Shown: piece by piece, positions 1-7,039 of the stretch
Layout: each line of letters begins with the position of its first letter
Position numbering within the stretch: the first letter of the stretch is position 1
Source of the DNA: Aminipila sp047974845
GTDB lineage: Bacteria; Bacillota; Clostridia; Peptostreptococcales; Anaerovoracaceae
Reading direction: 5' to 3'
Length of the DNA: 38,889 bases
Assembly (NCBI GenBank): GCA_047974845.1
Contig: JBKECQ010000077.1
Location: 1 to 38,889, forward strand
Notes under the pieces: generated by a model
The model's input: only the letters and a program-made list of their open reading frames with translations
Database searches by the model: none
What the model was told of the DNA's origin: nothing
Made by a program: the position numbers and the translations under genes

Positions 1-36
1 AAGAAACAACGGGCATTACAACAAGCAATATGAAAA

Positions 37-68
37 TATAACCAGCACTCTAATGAATGCTGGTTATA
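37..68. terminator. Perfect 11-bp hairpin, possible terminator of an upstream gene
   Basis: Arms at 37-47 and 58-68 are perfectly complementary around a 10-nt loop. An A-run lies on the 5' side but there is no T-run on the 3' side, so it would work better as a - strand terminator. A + frame entering from the left edge ends in TGA at 31-33, and a second + frame stays open to about 140. Neither is recognisable. Positions 69-188 hold nothing I can name. Confidence 0.35.
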
Positions 69-188
69 TTAGAACCTACAATTTAATTGTTTTCTTTGTC
101 TACTTGACAAGGGATGTATCAATGGGGGTGTTTTTTTAATATAGAAAAGAGGGAATCGAACGGAAGAATTCCATAATATTGATAATTG

Positions 189-345
189 CCTAGCTAAAGC
201 TAGGGGATTCCCGTATGGCACCTACCGGACATTTGCCTTATAAATGAGATTAGGTGTACAACCCGAAAGGGGTTGGTTATTTTCAACGGTGGAGAAGTTT
301 AAGGTAGACAGATAGCCTAGGGTAGCAGGATCGAGTAGGGTTAAA
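189..345 (-). mobile_element. Decayed end of an IS200/IS605-type element (TnpB 3' tail / right end), - orientation
   Basis: Read on the - strand, this has a GGGAATCCCCTAG-type sequence running into a small hairpin (arms 189-194 and 199-204). That is how many clostridial IS605/TnpB right ends, and the omega-RNA 3' region they encode, look. An open - frame in front of it, ending at 222, could be the tail of TnpB, but it lacks every catalytic motif and the rest of the element is absent. If correct, this is a solo IS end left beside the blaI promoter. The assignment rests on remembered end sequences only. Confidence 0.4.
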
Positions 346-362
346 AATATAGAAAATTTATA

Positions 363-392
363 TTGACATTCAAATACTACTAATGTAGTATT
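363..392 (+). promoter_or_regulatory. blaI promoter with BlaI/MecI-type operator
   Basis: TTGACA (363-368) and TAGTAT (386-391) are 17 nt apart. An 8-bp perfect inverted repeat (373-380 and 385-392, spacer TAAT) fills the spacer and the -10. Its core, TACTAC-N4-GTAGTA, closely matches the classic staphylococcal bla/mec operator. The repressor would therefore block its own promoter. The same layout recurs at 2577. Confidence 0.85.
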
Positions 393-443
393 TAGTAAAA
401 GGTTATATTGTAAAAAGTAAACATAGGTAGAAGGAGAAGAGAT

Positions 444-824
444 ATGAAGCATTTACCAGAAGCACAACTTGAAGTAATGATTGCCATTTGGGATGCAGAA
501 AACCCAGTGGCAAGAAATGAAATTCAAAAAAGATTGCCAGAGAATCGATGGAAGACAACAACCCTCAATACTTTTTTAAATAGATTGAGTCAGAGTGGGT
601 TTTTGAAGGTTGAACATAAGGGAAAGGAATATGTATATAGTCCACTTATAACAAAAGAAGAATATATGGCATTTGCAGGCAAAAGTATTTTAAAAAATTT
701 ATATAGTAATTCAATAAAAATGTTTGTTGCATCGGTATGCAGTAGCAACGATATGACGGAAAAAGAAGTAAAAGACTTGCAGATGCTTCTGACTAAACTT
801 AAGGGCGGTGATACAAGTGATTAA
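444..824 (+). CDS. blaI: BlaI/MecI/CopY-family transcriptional repressor
   Basis: This 126-residue protein has the usual BlaI length and layout. An N-terminal winged helix-turn-helix (about residues 3-72) contains the family pattern around PEAQLEVM and WKTTTLNTFLNRL. A helical dimerisation tail follows (about 75-126). The ribosome site AGAAGGAGA sits just upstream. In the family, dimers bind TACTAC-like operators until a partner BlaR1 protease signal removes them; the operator at 373-392 and the adjacent BlaR1-like gene fit this. The gene overlaps the next by a few bases, so the two are translationally coupled. No beta-lactamase lies nearby, so the regulated function is probably not beta-lactam hydrolysis. 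The family call is firm; the inducer is unknown. Confidence 0.9.
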   Translation: MKHLPEAQLEVMIAIWDAENPVARNEIQKRLPENRWKTTTLNTFLNRLSQSGFLKVEHKGKEYVYSPLITKEEYMAFAGKSILKNLYSNSIKMFVASVCSSNDMTEKEVKDLQMLLTKLKGGDTSD

Positions 825-2478
825 CACTTTGTTTTATAATACCTTATTAACGGGGGGGATTATATCGGCTTTAATCCTAGTAGTATTTCTTATTTCGCCA
901 GCGCTAAATAAACGCTATCATGCGGTTTGGCGTTTCAATATTTGGAAAGTATTTATGATGTTTCTGATTGTACCTGTAGGGTTTATTTTGCGGTTGTTGA
1001 TGAACAGTGAAAAAATCCAAAATAGTGTAACGACTATTAAGCACAGTGTAGCAGCAGTAGCGACCGATTCCACTCAGACAGCTAATTTTCAAATGATTGC
1101 CGAAAAGCAGCAGTCGTCTATATGGATAAAACTTGTTGATATGGGGCCACAGTGGGTTCCAATCATCTGGAGCGTGGGGGTTTGCGTAGTAACGATTTAC
1201 TTAATAAGTGTCTATATCTTTTTTATTCGTAATATTAGGAAAAACAGCGAACCTGTTCGGAATGATTATATTGATAAAACCCAAGCTGAGATTTTGTCAA
1301 AGCGCAAAGGAAAGAAGTTCCTTCAAGTATACCAGTGTAATAAGTTTCCATCGCCAATGATTGTCGGAATCTTCAAACCTGTAATCTTTATCCCCAAAAG
1401 AGATTATACCGTGGAAGATTTGCAAATAATTTTAACTCACGAGTTAACTCATTACCTGAGGCATGACTTGCTGTACAAAGGACTATTTATAGTGGCGCTT
1501 ATTCTGCATTGGTATAATCCTTTTGTTCATATTATGACGAAAGCTGCAAGCAAGGATATGGAATTGTGCTGTGATCAGGATGCTATAAAAGGAAAGAATA
1601 AAGAATTTAGATCAGATTATAGTGATGTAATTATGGGGGAAATTATAAACCGTAACCAATTTAAAGGAGCATTGTTTGCCTGTATGGGTAGCGATAAAAA
1701 GACTATGGAAGAAAGGCTTAGAAGTATTTTCAATAGTAAAAAAAGAAAAGGCGGTATTATTTTTTTAGGAGCATTAGCCATTATGGTGGCGTTCAGTGGC
1801 TTTGCATATACCAATGATCATGATGTGCCTGATTTTAATAGTTCAGAATATCAGCAGTTACTAGAAAAGGCAATTAGTGATAAAGCAGCTAGCAGAAAAG
1901 CAAGGCTTGCAGAGAAAAATATTCCGTATAAGGATATAGATAACATTGAAGAACTAGTGGCTCGCGTCATGGATGAAGAGGGGAATTATGATATCTATGA
2001 GGTATATGCATTAGTAGGAATGGAGCCGCCAGCTCAGGTTTTACCTGATTTTGATTTGTCACAGTTTGACTCCCATTTTACCGCAGTAAATAACTGTATA
2101 CAACCACATATTTTAGGAAACGGCGATAGGGCAATCTATTCATCGGACTCCGGCAAACCGTGGAAATTAAAGAAGGGTCAGATTGTCAAGCTAAATATAT
2201 ATGCGGATATAAATCGGCTTGCACCTAGTGAAGTGGAGTCAGTGAGTGGCAGAGAAATTGCTGCTAAGGGAAATCTTATATTTGGATATATGAAGGATGA
2301 TGAATGCATTGATATAAAGCCATTCAATATTGACAATGAAAAGCAGATACAATTTGAGGTTGATGGTGAAAAAAAAATAGAGTTTGAGATTCAGGAGGAT
2401 GGCAAGTACAAGTTCTATTTATTCTGCCCAGGATCATTAGACATCATTATAAAGTGGATTTCTATCGATATTGAATAG
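817..2478 (+). CDS. BlaR1-like M56 membrane metalloprotease signal transducer with an unusual sensor domain
   Basis: About four N-terminal membrane helices surround a zinc-protease core. HELTH lies at residues 208-212 and the downstream metal/Glu motif MELCCDQDA begins near residue 248. A last membrane helix (about 313-331) leads to a roughly 220-residue C-terminal domain. In BlaR1 that domain is a penicillin-binding sensor with an SxxK site. Here I see no such motif; its end is rich in beta-type hydrophobic alternation. The GTG at 817 is chosen because AAGGGCGG at 801-808 is well placed for it; an in-frame GTG at 808 has no room for a ribosome site. It overlaps blaI, as in bla operons. It probably cuts or inactivates the neighbouring BlaI when an extracellular signal binds. 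Confidence 0.85.
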   Translation: MINTLFYNTLLTGGIISALILVVFLISPALNKRYHAVWRFNIWKVFMMFLIVPVGFILRLLMNSEKIQNSVTTIKHSVAAVATDSTQTANFQMIAEKQQSSIWIKLVDMGPQWVPIIWSVGVCVVTIYLISVYIFFIRNIRKNSEPVRNDYIDKTQAEILSKRKGKKFLQVYQCNKFPSPMIVGIFKPVIFIPKRDYTVEDLQIILTHELTHYLRHDLLYKGLFIVALILHWYNPFVHIMTKAASKDMELCCDQDAIKGKNKEFRSDYSDVIMGEIINRNQFKGALFACMGSDKKTMEERLRSIFNSKKRKGGIIFLGALAIMVAFSGFAYTNDHDVPDFNSSEYQQLLEKAISDKAASRKARLAEKNIPYKDIDNIEELVARVMDEEGNYDIYEVYALVGMEPPAQVLPDFDLSQFDSHFTAVNNCIQPHILGNGDRAIYSSDSGKPWKLKKGQIVKLNIYADINRLAPSEVESVSGREIAAKGNLIFGYMKDDECIDIKPFNIDNEKQIQFEVDGEKKIEFEIQEDGKYKFYLFCPGSLDIIIKWISIDIE

Positions 2479-2576
2479 CAAATCTATAGTAAAGTAAGGA
2501 TAAAGGGTTCGATGTAAAAAATATTAACGAATTAAAAATCTATTACAAAGATTCAATTGAAAAGATTGTTTCCCTA

Positions 2577-2622
2577 TTGACAAGCATAAACTACAAGCGT
2601 AGTATATATTACATAAGTAGTA
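2577..2622 (+). promoter_or_regulatory. Second BlaI-type promoter-operator, in front of the secreted protein gene
   Basis: TTGACA (2577-2582) and TAGTAT (2600-2605) are 17 nt apart, exactly as at the blaI promoter. The inverted repeat ACTAC-AAGC-GTAGT (2590-2603) occupies the same place. A looser repeat, TTAC-N7-GTAA (about 2609-2623), follows and could be a second site. This ties the next gene to the BlaI regulon. Confidence 0.75.
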
Positions 2623-2657
2623 AGTGCGTTGATTTTAAAAGAAAGAGAGGGAAATAA

Positions 2658-3161
2658 ATGAAAACTAAAAAAACCCTAATAATTCTATTGGCGATAGTTC
2701 TAACAATAACTTGTATGCCTTTAACAGCTATGGCTTCTGAGTCTAAAGGTCAAGTAATACAAGAAATAGACATTTTATCAGATGGTTATTATATTACCGA
2801 CCCAGATGGCAACGTGGTTCCAACAATCAAATTCATTGTTGACGAGAATGTTTTACTAAAACCTGGATACTCGTTAAATGCAAAAAATAATGTTTGGTAT
2901 AATGGTAATATAATGGGGTTTTGGGCGAGTGTTAGTGGTGCCAGTGTCACAAAGCTTAAGCTAAGTACGCAACTTGCGACATCCTCTGGTGTTTTTACTA
3001 GTCTTGGATATTTTACTGCAACACAAGGTGACTGGTATGGTTATCTGGAATCTCAAGGAATGTTGAATCAATATAACTGTTATTACAGGCTACAATTTAC
3101 AAATAAAAGCACTTCGACCATGATCATTGATTCATTAACAGGTGAAGAGTTTACACCATAA
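2658..3161 (+). CDS. Small secreted protein of unknown function, putative BlaI-regulated
   Basis: This 167-residue protein starts with a classic signal peptide: charged MKTKK, a hydrophobic core to about residue 24, and an AMA cleavage site near residue 27. The mature part is about 140 residues, without cysteine except one near the C-terminus, rich in Tyr, Ser, Thr and Asn, with alternating hydrophobic stretches typical of a beta-sandwich. I do not recognise a family and see no catalytic motif. The ribosome site is AGAGAGGGA. It has its own promoter with the same operator as blaI, so it is probably derepressed by the BlaR1-like sensor. It could be an exported binding, immunity or cell-wall-protective protein; this is inference from context. 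Confidence 0.75.
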   Translation: MKTKKTLIILLAIVLTITCMPLTAMASESKGQVIQEIDILSDGYYITDPDGNVVPTIKFIVDENVLLKPGYSLNAKNNVWYNGNIMGFWASVSGASVTKLKLSTQLATSSGVFTSLGYFTATQGDWYGYLESQGMLNQYNCYYRLQFTNKSTSTMIIDSLTGEEFTP

Positions 3162-3350
3162 TAATTCTATAAAGTTATCATAAAAGGCTAATTTACAAAA
3201 GGGCAGAATTAAAAGTTTGATGTAGGGTAAATTAATTATAAAGCTCCTTAGTAATTGACAGATAGTATATTAGAAGATGCACTTACATAAATCCAAAGAT
3301 GGTTTTACTTTTGATGTAGACGAAACGAAAACATACAATTTGATATCTAA

Positions 3351-3402
3351 TAATAGCTTATCGTCAGATAGTGTATTATAACTATCTGACGGTAAGCTAT
3401 TA
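3351..3402. repeat. Long imperfect hairpin (22-bp arms)
   Basis: Arms 3351-3372 and 3381-3402 are complementary except for one G-T pair, around an 8-nt loop. No T-run follows, so it is not a standard terminator. It could be a small mobile-element remnant or an mRNA structure. Confidence 0.55.
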
Positions 3403-3521
3403 AAGACAAACTTTCAGCCTAAAGAGAGCGGATTTCTTTTATTTTAGTATGAATATAAAATGGTTTAATTATATTTTTCTTACCAACAACTCGAAGTGTT
3501 AAGTTTGAACCTTGTCAGTAG

Positions 3522-3677
3522 GTTCAAAACAAACTTGGAATTACGAAACAGTATCATATTGGGAGACAAAAATTTGATGATATTGTATATGACTATTTAT
3601 ATATGTTGCATTATTATTATGATAATGATTACACTCCATGTCTTAATGTTAATGTCATGTATGCCTTTACTGACTAA
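3522..3677 (+). pseudogene. Possible C-terminal remnant of an unknown protein
   Basis: A 51-codon open frame with protein-like composition (many Tyr, Asp and aromatic residues, e.g. FDDIVYDYLYMLHYYYDND) ends at TAA 3675-3677. It begins directly after an in-frame stop and has no start codon or ribosome site. A competing frame here gives a hydrophobic peptide that looks artificial. I do not recognise it. Confidence 0.2.
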
Positions 3678-3882
3678 TTTTGGCTGAGGTCATTGTACAC
3701 TAATAAATATAAATATAAATGTAAATATAAATGTAAATAGGGGTGGAACTTATTAGTGGAACGGTAGCAAGGTATGAAAGTAGTATTATTAATGTTAATA
3801 AAAAGTGCAAAACTTCAAATTATAATTGGTAGAAATAGTTCTCCTTAAAGGTTATAATTTAATCAAGAAAAGGAGAACGAAT

Positions 3883-4332
3883 ATGAATTTAGGAGAAAAC
3901 TTGCTTCAAGCCAGAAAACGTAGACTCTTATCGCAAGAGGAAGTTGCCGAGAAGTTAGGAGTTAGTAGACAAACTATTTCAAAGTGGGAACGGAACGAAA
4001 CATTACCGGATATCTGTCAATCCAAAAAGTTAGCATCTCTGTATCTCTTGTCTTTAGATGAACTTATTGACTTTGATGTTGACTTGAAAGAGATTGAACT
4101 GGTTATTGAAAAAACCACTGAAGAAAAGCAGGAGAAAATAAACTGGACAAAAACGTGGAGTAAGAAATATCCCATACTTGCAACTTACCAAGATATGGTT
4201 GATACTACCCAATACGAAGAACAAATTAAAAGATTATTAGAGAAACTCAGCGTTGACTATGGATTTAACGACATGGATTCTTTATTAGTATTAAAGGATA
4301 TTATGGCACAAGTATGGAAACAAAAAAAGTAA
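3883..4332 (+). CDS. XRE-family helix-turn-helix transcriptional regulator
   Basis: The ATG at 3883 has AAAGGAGAA just upstream; a longer frame from 3826 lacks a ribosome site. The protein is 149 residues. Residues about 4-60 form a Cro/C1-type HTH with the very typical core SQEEVAEKLGVSRQTISKWE followed by LPD. The rest is a charged helical region without a recognised domain. It is a cytoplasmic DNA-binding protein. It stands alone, followed by its own terminator, so its targets cannot be read from neighbours. Confidence 0.85.
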   Translation: MNLGENLLQARKRRLLSQEEVAEKLGVSRQTISKWERNETLPDICQSKKLASLYLLSLDELIDFDVDLKEIELVIEKTTEEKQEKINWTKTWSKKYPILATYQDMVDTTQYEEQIKRLLEKLSVDYGFNDMDSLLVLKDIMAQVWKQKK

Positions 4333-4358
4333 TTAAAAGTTTACTCATATAAAATTAA

Positions 4359-4390
4359 GAAACTCTCAATCGGGAGTTTCTTTTATTTTA
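4359..4390 (+). terminator. Rho-independent terminator after the XRE gene
   Basis: A 9-bp stem (4359-4367 and 4372-4380, one G-T pair) with a 4-nt loop is followed by TTTTATTTTA. Confidence 0.8.
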
Positions 4391-4429
4391 AATATATTAT
4401 AGGCAATTCGCCCGCTCCGAGACAAACTC

Positions 4430-4503
4430 TGGAACGTGGCATAGCTTGGTAGCGCCATTAATTTGGGAGTAATAGGCAGTAGTTTCCAATTCTATTGTTA
4501 TGA
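4430..4503 (+). pseudogene. Degenerate tRNA-Pro(UGG)-like sequence
   Basis: The stretch lines up with a clostridial tRNA-Pro through a GTGGCATAGCTTGGTAG D-arm, an anticodon loop TTTGGGA (anticodon TGG) and a T-arm region with loop TTCCAAT. The four stems can be drawn as acceptor 4430-4436/4496-4502, D 4439-4455, anticodon 4457-4473 and T 4479-4495, but each carries about one mismatch. The T-loop lacks the purine at position 57 and no CCA follows. A decayed tRNA copy is most likely; a functional tRNA-like RNA is less likely. Confidence 0.5.
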
Positions 4504-4628
4504 TCAGAAAGGCAAACTATAAACACTTGGTTTCTATAGGATATACAAAGAAATTCTACAATTCCGTTTTGAGCAGTAAAATCTCTGGACGTTGAGAAAA
4601 TAGAAATAAATTAATTAAAGAAATAATA

Positions 4629-4690
4629 TGTCAAATTTGCAAATTGCATAAAAACTGGCACTTTGACAAAATCCCGTCACTTTGACAAAA
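4629..4690 (+). promoter_or_regulatory. Putative upstream activator sites for the sigma-54 regulator
   Basis: A 13-bp direct repeat, CACTTTGACAAAA, occurs at 4659-4671 and 4678-4690 (19-bp period), with an inverted TGTCAAA at 4629-4635. The cluster lies about 40-100 bp upstream of the -24 element at 4731, the usual place for sigma-54 activator binding. The adjacent PAS-AAA-Fis protein is the obvious candidate binder. Confidence 0.6.
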
Positions 4691-4730
4691 GAATTATAAT
4701 GAAAAATGGGTATTTTACATTGTTTTTTTA

Positions 4731-4746
4731 TGGCATAAAAATTGCT
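4731..4746 (+). promoter_or_regulatory. Sigma-54 (-24/-12) promoter
   Basis: TGGCAT-N5-TTGCT fits the TGGCAC-N5-TTGCW consensus, with GG and GC exactly 10 nt apart. It lies about 42 bp before the cyclodeaminase start, and a sigma-54 activator is encoded two genes downstream. Confidence 0.8.
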
Positions 4747-4787
4747 CATTAGTATGTATATATTATTATTGTAAGGAGGTAATCAAA

Positions 4788-5801
4788 ATGGAAGTTAAAA
4801 TATTGGGGCGAAGTGATTTGGAAAAAATTTTAGAAATGCCAAAAGTAATTAAAGGCGTCGAATCCGTTTATAAATTAAAAGCGGAGGGCAAAACTGTTGT
4901 TTGGCCACTGGTATCTTTCGACTTTGAAGAACAAAATGCAGTAATGGATATACGTTCCGGATGTGTATTTGGGGAAAATCTTCACGGGCTTAAAATGTTG
5001 AATAATTTCCCTTTAAATAAGGATAAAGGGCTACCGCCGTTTAATGGTATGTTAATGATTTTTGATTCAAATACAGGCATTCCCCTTGGAGTAATGGATG
5101 CTTCATACATTACTTGTATGAGAACGGGAGCGGCAGGAGCCATTGGTGCAAAAGTTCTTGCTAATCCAGATTCTAAAACATTATTTATGTTGGGGGCAGG
5201 AAGACAGGCATTGTATCAAATTGCAGCGACTTTAATACTATTCCCAGAGTTAGAAAGGGTTTATATTTCTGATCCACTGGATCATAAAAATGCAGTTGAG
5301 TTTACAAGGGTATGTAAAAAGATGTTAAACGACAATCTTAAGGTATCTTGTGAGAATGTTGTATTTGAACCTGTAGATGATATGAAAAAATGTGTTGGAA
5401 GAAGTGAAATAATTATTACAGTCACGCCCTCAAGGAGTCCGATTATAAAAAAGGAATGGGTTTCACCGGGGACACATTTCAGCTGCATCGGTGCGGATAT
5501 GGAAGGTAAGGAAGAAATTGATCCGGAGCTTTTCAAAGGAGCCAGAGTTTTTGCAGATGATAAAGCACAATGCATTCGGGTTGGCGAAATGGAGCTTGCT
5601 ATTAAAGGGAATAAGATAAGTGAAAATGATATTTTAGGTGAAATTGGTCAAGTAATTAGAGGTGATATTAGAGGACGTTTAAGTAAAGAAGATATTACAA
5701 TTTTTGATGCTACAGGATTAGCAATTTTAGACCTTGTAACAGGCAAAAAAGCAATAGATGCAGCCAAAGAAAAAGAACTTGGTATTTCAGCAGATATATA
5801 A
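4788..5801 (+). CDS. Ornithine cyclodeaminase / mu-crystallin family protein
   Basis: This 337-residue protein matches the family length and layout. An N-terminal segment carries the MRTGAAGAIGAKVLA stretch. A Rossmann NAD-binding fold begins at LGAGRQA (about residue 134), and SCIGADMEGKEEIDP is typical of the family. Members turn L-ornithine into proline plus ammonia with bound NAD, or act as alanine dehydrogenases or imine reductases. The ribosome site is TAAGGAGGT. It is first in a sigma-54-driven unit with an aminotransferase and the activator. Ornithine is a likely substrate because ornithine racemase and arginase are encoded later in the window, but another amino acid is possible. Confidence 0.85.
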   Translation: MEVKILGRSDLEKILEMPKVIKGVESVYKLKAEGKTVVWPLVSFDFEEQNAVMDIRSGCVFGENLHGLKMLNNFPLNKDKGLPPFNGMLMIFDSNTGIPLGVMDASYITCMRTGAAGAIGAKVLANPDSKTLFMLGAGRQALYQIAATLILFPELERVYISDPLDHKNAVEFTRVCKKMLNDNLKVSCENVVFEPVDDMKKCVGRSEIIITVTPSRSPIIKKEWVSPGTHFSCIGADMEGKEEIDPELFKGARVFADDKAQCIRVGEMELAIKGNKISENDILGEIGQVIRGDIRGRLSKEDITIFDATGLAILDLVTGKKAIDAAKEKELGISADI

Positions 5802-5840
5802 GAAAGTCAATAATTATAAATAAAGGAAGGAAAAAATATT

Positions 5841-6980
5841 ATGAAAATTGATAGTTTTATTTTAGAAAACTGGTTAAATCCGGCCTGTGACAGTGAAAAA
5901 AATGAGATTTATTTAGGGGGCAGTTGCGTACTTCCAATGACACTTGAAGAGCTTTTTGATTTGACTGGAGAAAATATAAATAATTTTTTTGAGGAATTGA
6001 AAAAAATGAATTTAGGCTACGGCCGTTTTGATGGAACAGCAAGATGTCGTAATGCAGTTGCATCTATTTACAAGAATGTCAGACCTGATGAAGTAGTATT
6101 GGTTCATGGAGGTACCGGTGCTAATAATAATGTTATTAATACATTAGTGGAACCGGGTGATAAGGTTGTTTCAATAGTTCCAAGTTATCAGCAGTTCTAT
6201 TCTATTCCTGAGTCCCTTGGAGCAAAGGTTTACAAGGTTTATTTAAAACCGGAAGAGGGATATAAGCTTTCAATGGATAAATTGAGAGAAGCAGTGGATA
6301 GCAATGTAAAGGCTATATTTTTTACAAATCCCAATAATCCAACGGGAGCACTTTTGTCTCTATCTGAAATGGAAGAAATCGTGGAAATCGCAAAAAAGGC
6401 AGAGTGCTGGATTGTATGTGACGAAATGTATAGAGGGCTAAAGGATGAATATATGTATTCATTTGCGGATATTTATGAAAAAGCTATTGTTACGTGTAGT
6501 TCGTCAAAGATTTATTCAATGGCTGGTTTAAGAGTCGGCTGGATTATTTGTCATGATTCTGAAATGCAATGGCAATTGTTCAATAGACGTTCTTTTGATT
6601 CAATTTGTGGTGGGAACTTTGATGAATGGTTATTTGCAATAGCTTTAGAGCATTCAGATAAAATTTATGCAAGAAGTAGAAAAATTGTAAATGATAATAA
6701 GGCAATTATTGATAAGTGGCTTAAGACTCAGACATATCTTCATCAATATGCAGACTCATATGGTAGCACATATTTTATTCATTACGATTTAAATGTTGAT
6801 GCTCAGAAGTTCTGTGATGATCTTCTTGATAGAAAAGGCGTTTTGATTTGCCACGGAGATTGCTTTGATGTCCCACATACCTTTAGATTAAGTCTTGCTC
6901 ATGCAGAGCATTTAGAAGAAGGACTCAAGAGAATTGCTGAATATATTGAAGAACTAGTAAAGGAAGGGCATTCATTATAA
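5841..6980 (+). CDS. PLP-dependent class I/II aminotransferase
   Basis: The protein is 379 residues with the fold-type I pattern. The glycine-rich VHGGTGANNNVI binds the cofactor phosphate, NNPTGA lies near residue 164, CDEMYRG holds the cofactor Asp, and the PLP lysine is K223 in SSSKIYSMAGLRVGW. The substrate cannot be read from sequence. It sits 39 bases after the cyclodeaminase gene with AAGGAAGGA as ribosome site, so the two are co-transcribed. It may transaminate an amino acid or guanidino compound released by the same pathway. A beta-eliminating lyase of the same fold is less likely given the standard aminotransferase motifs. Confidence 0.85.
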   Translation: MKIDSFILENWLNPACDSEKNEIYLGGSCVLPMTLEELFDLTGENINNFFEELKKMNLGYGRFDGTARCRNAVASIYKNVRPDEVVLVHGGTGANNNVINTLVEPGDKVVSIVPSYQQFYSIPESLGAKVYKVYLKPEEGYKLSMDKLREAVDSNVKAIFFTNPNNPTGALLSLSEMEEIVEIAKKAECWIVCDEMYRGLKDEYMYSFADIYEKAIVTCSSSKIYSMAGLRVGWIICHDSEMQWQLFNRRSFDSICGGNFDEWLFAIALEHSDKIYARSRKIVNDNKAIIDKWLKTQTYLHQYADSYGSTYFIHYDLNVDAQKFCDDLLDRKGVLICHGDCFDVPHTFRLSLAHAEHLEEGLKRIAEYIEELVKEGHSL

Positions 6981-7039
6981 AATAACGTTTTACTTTTAAA
7001 TTATGTTCTAGTAAAATGCTCATAGGAGGTGATGGAAAT

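Larger units (their letters stand above)
3162..3825. other. Gene-poor decayed stretch
   Basis: No intact gene is seen in these 664 bases. It holds a short open stretch at about 3277-3380, a 22-bp-stem hairpin (3351-3402), an open frame without a good start (3522-3677), and a short AT repeat (about 3704-3740) built on AAATATAAATGT. It looks like the remains of one or two small genes. Confidence 0.5.

Noticed and set aside
222..452. - strand 76-codon open frame as a gene
   Set aside because: Its start lies inside the blaI leader and gene start, it has no ribosome site, and only its tail resembles a TnpB remnant.
808..816. GTG at 808 as start of the BlaR1-like gene
   Set aside because: The AAGGG site ends only two bases before it; GTG 817 has proper spacing.
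3496..3687. 63-codon hydrophobic + frame as a membrane peptide gene
   Set aside because: No ribosome site; it is one of two competing frames over AT-rich decayed DNA.
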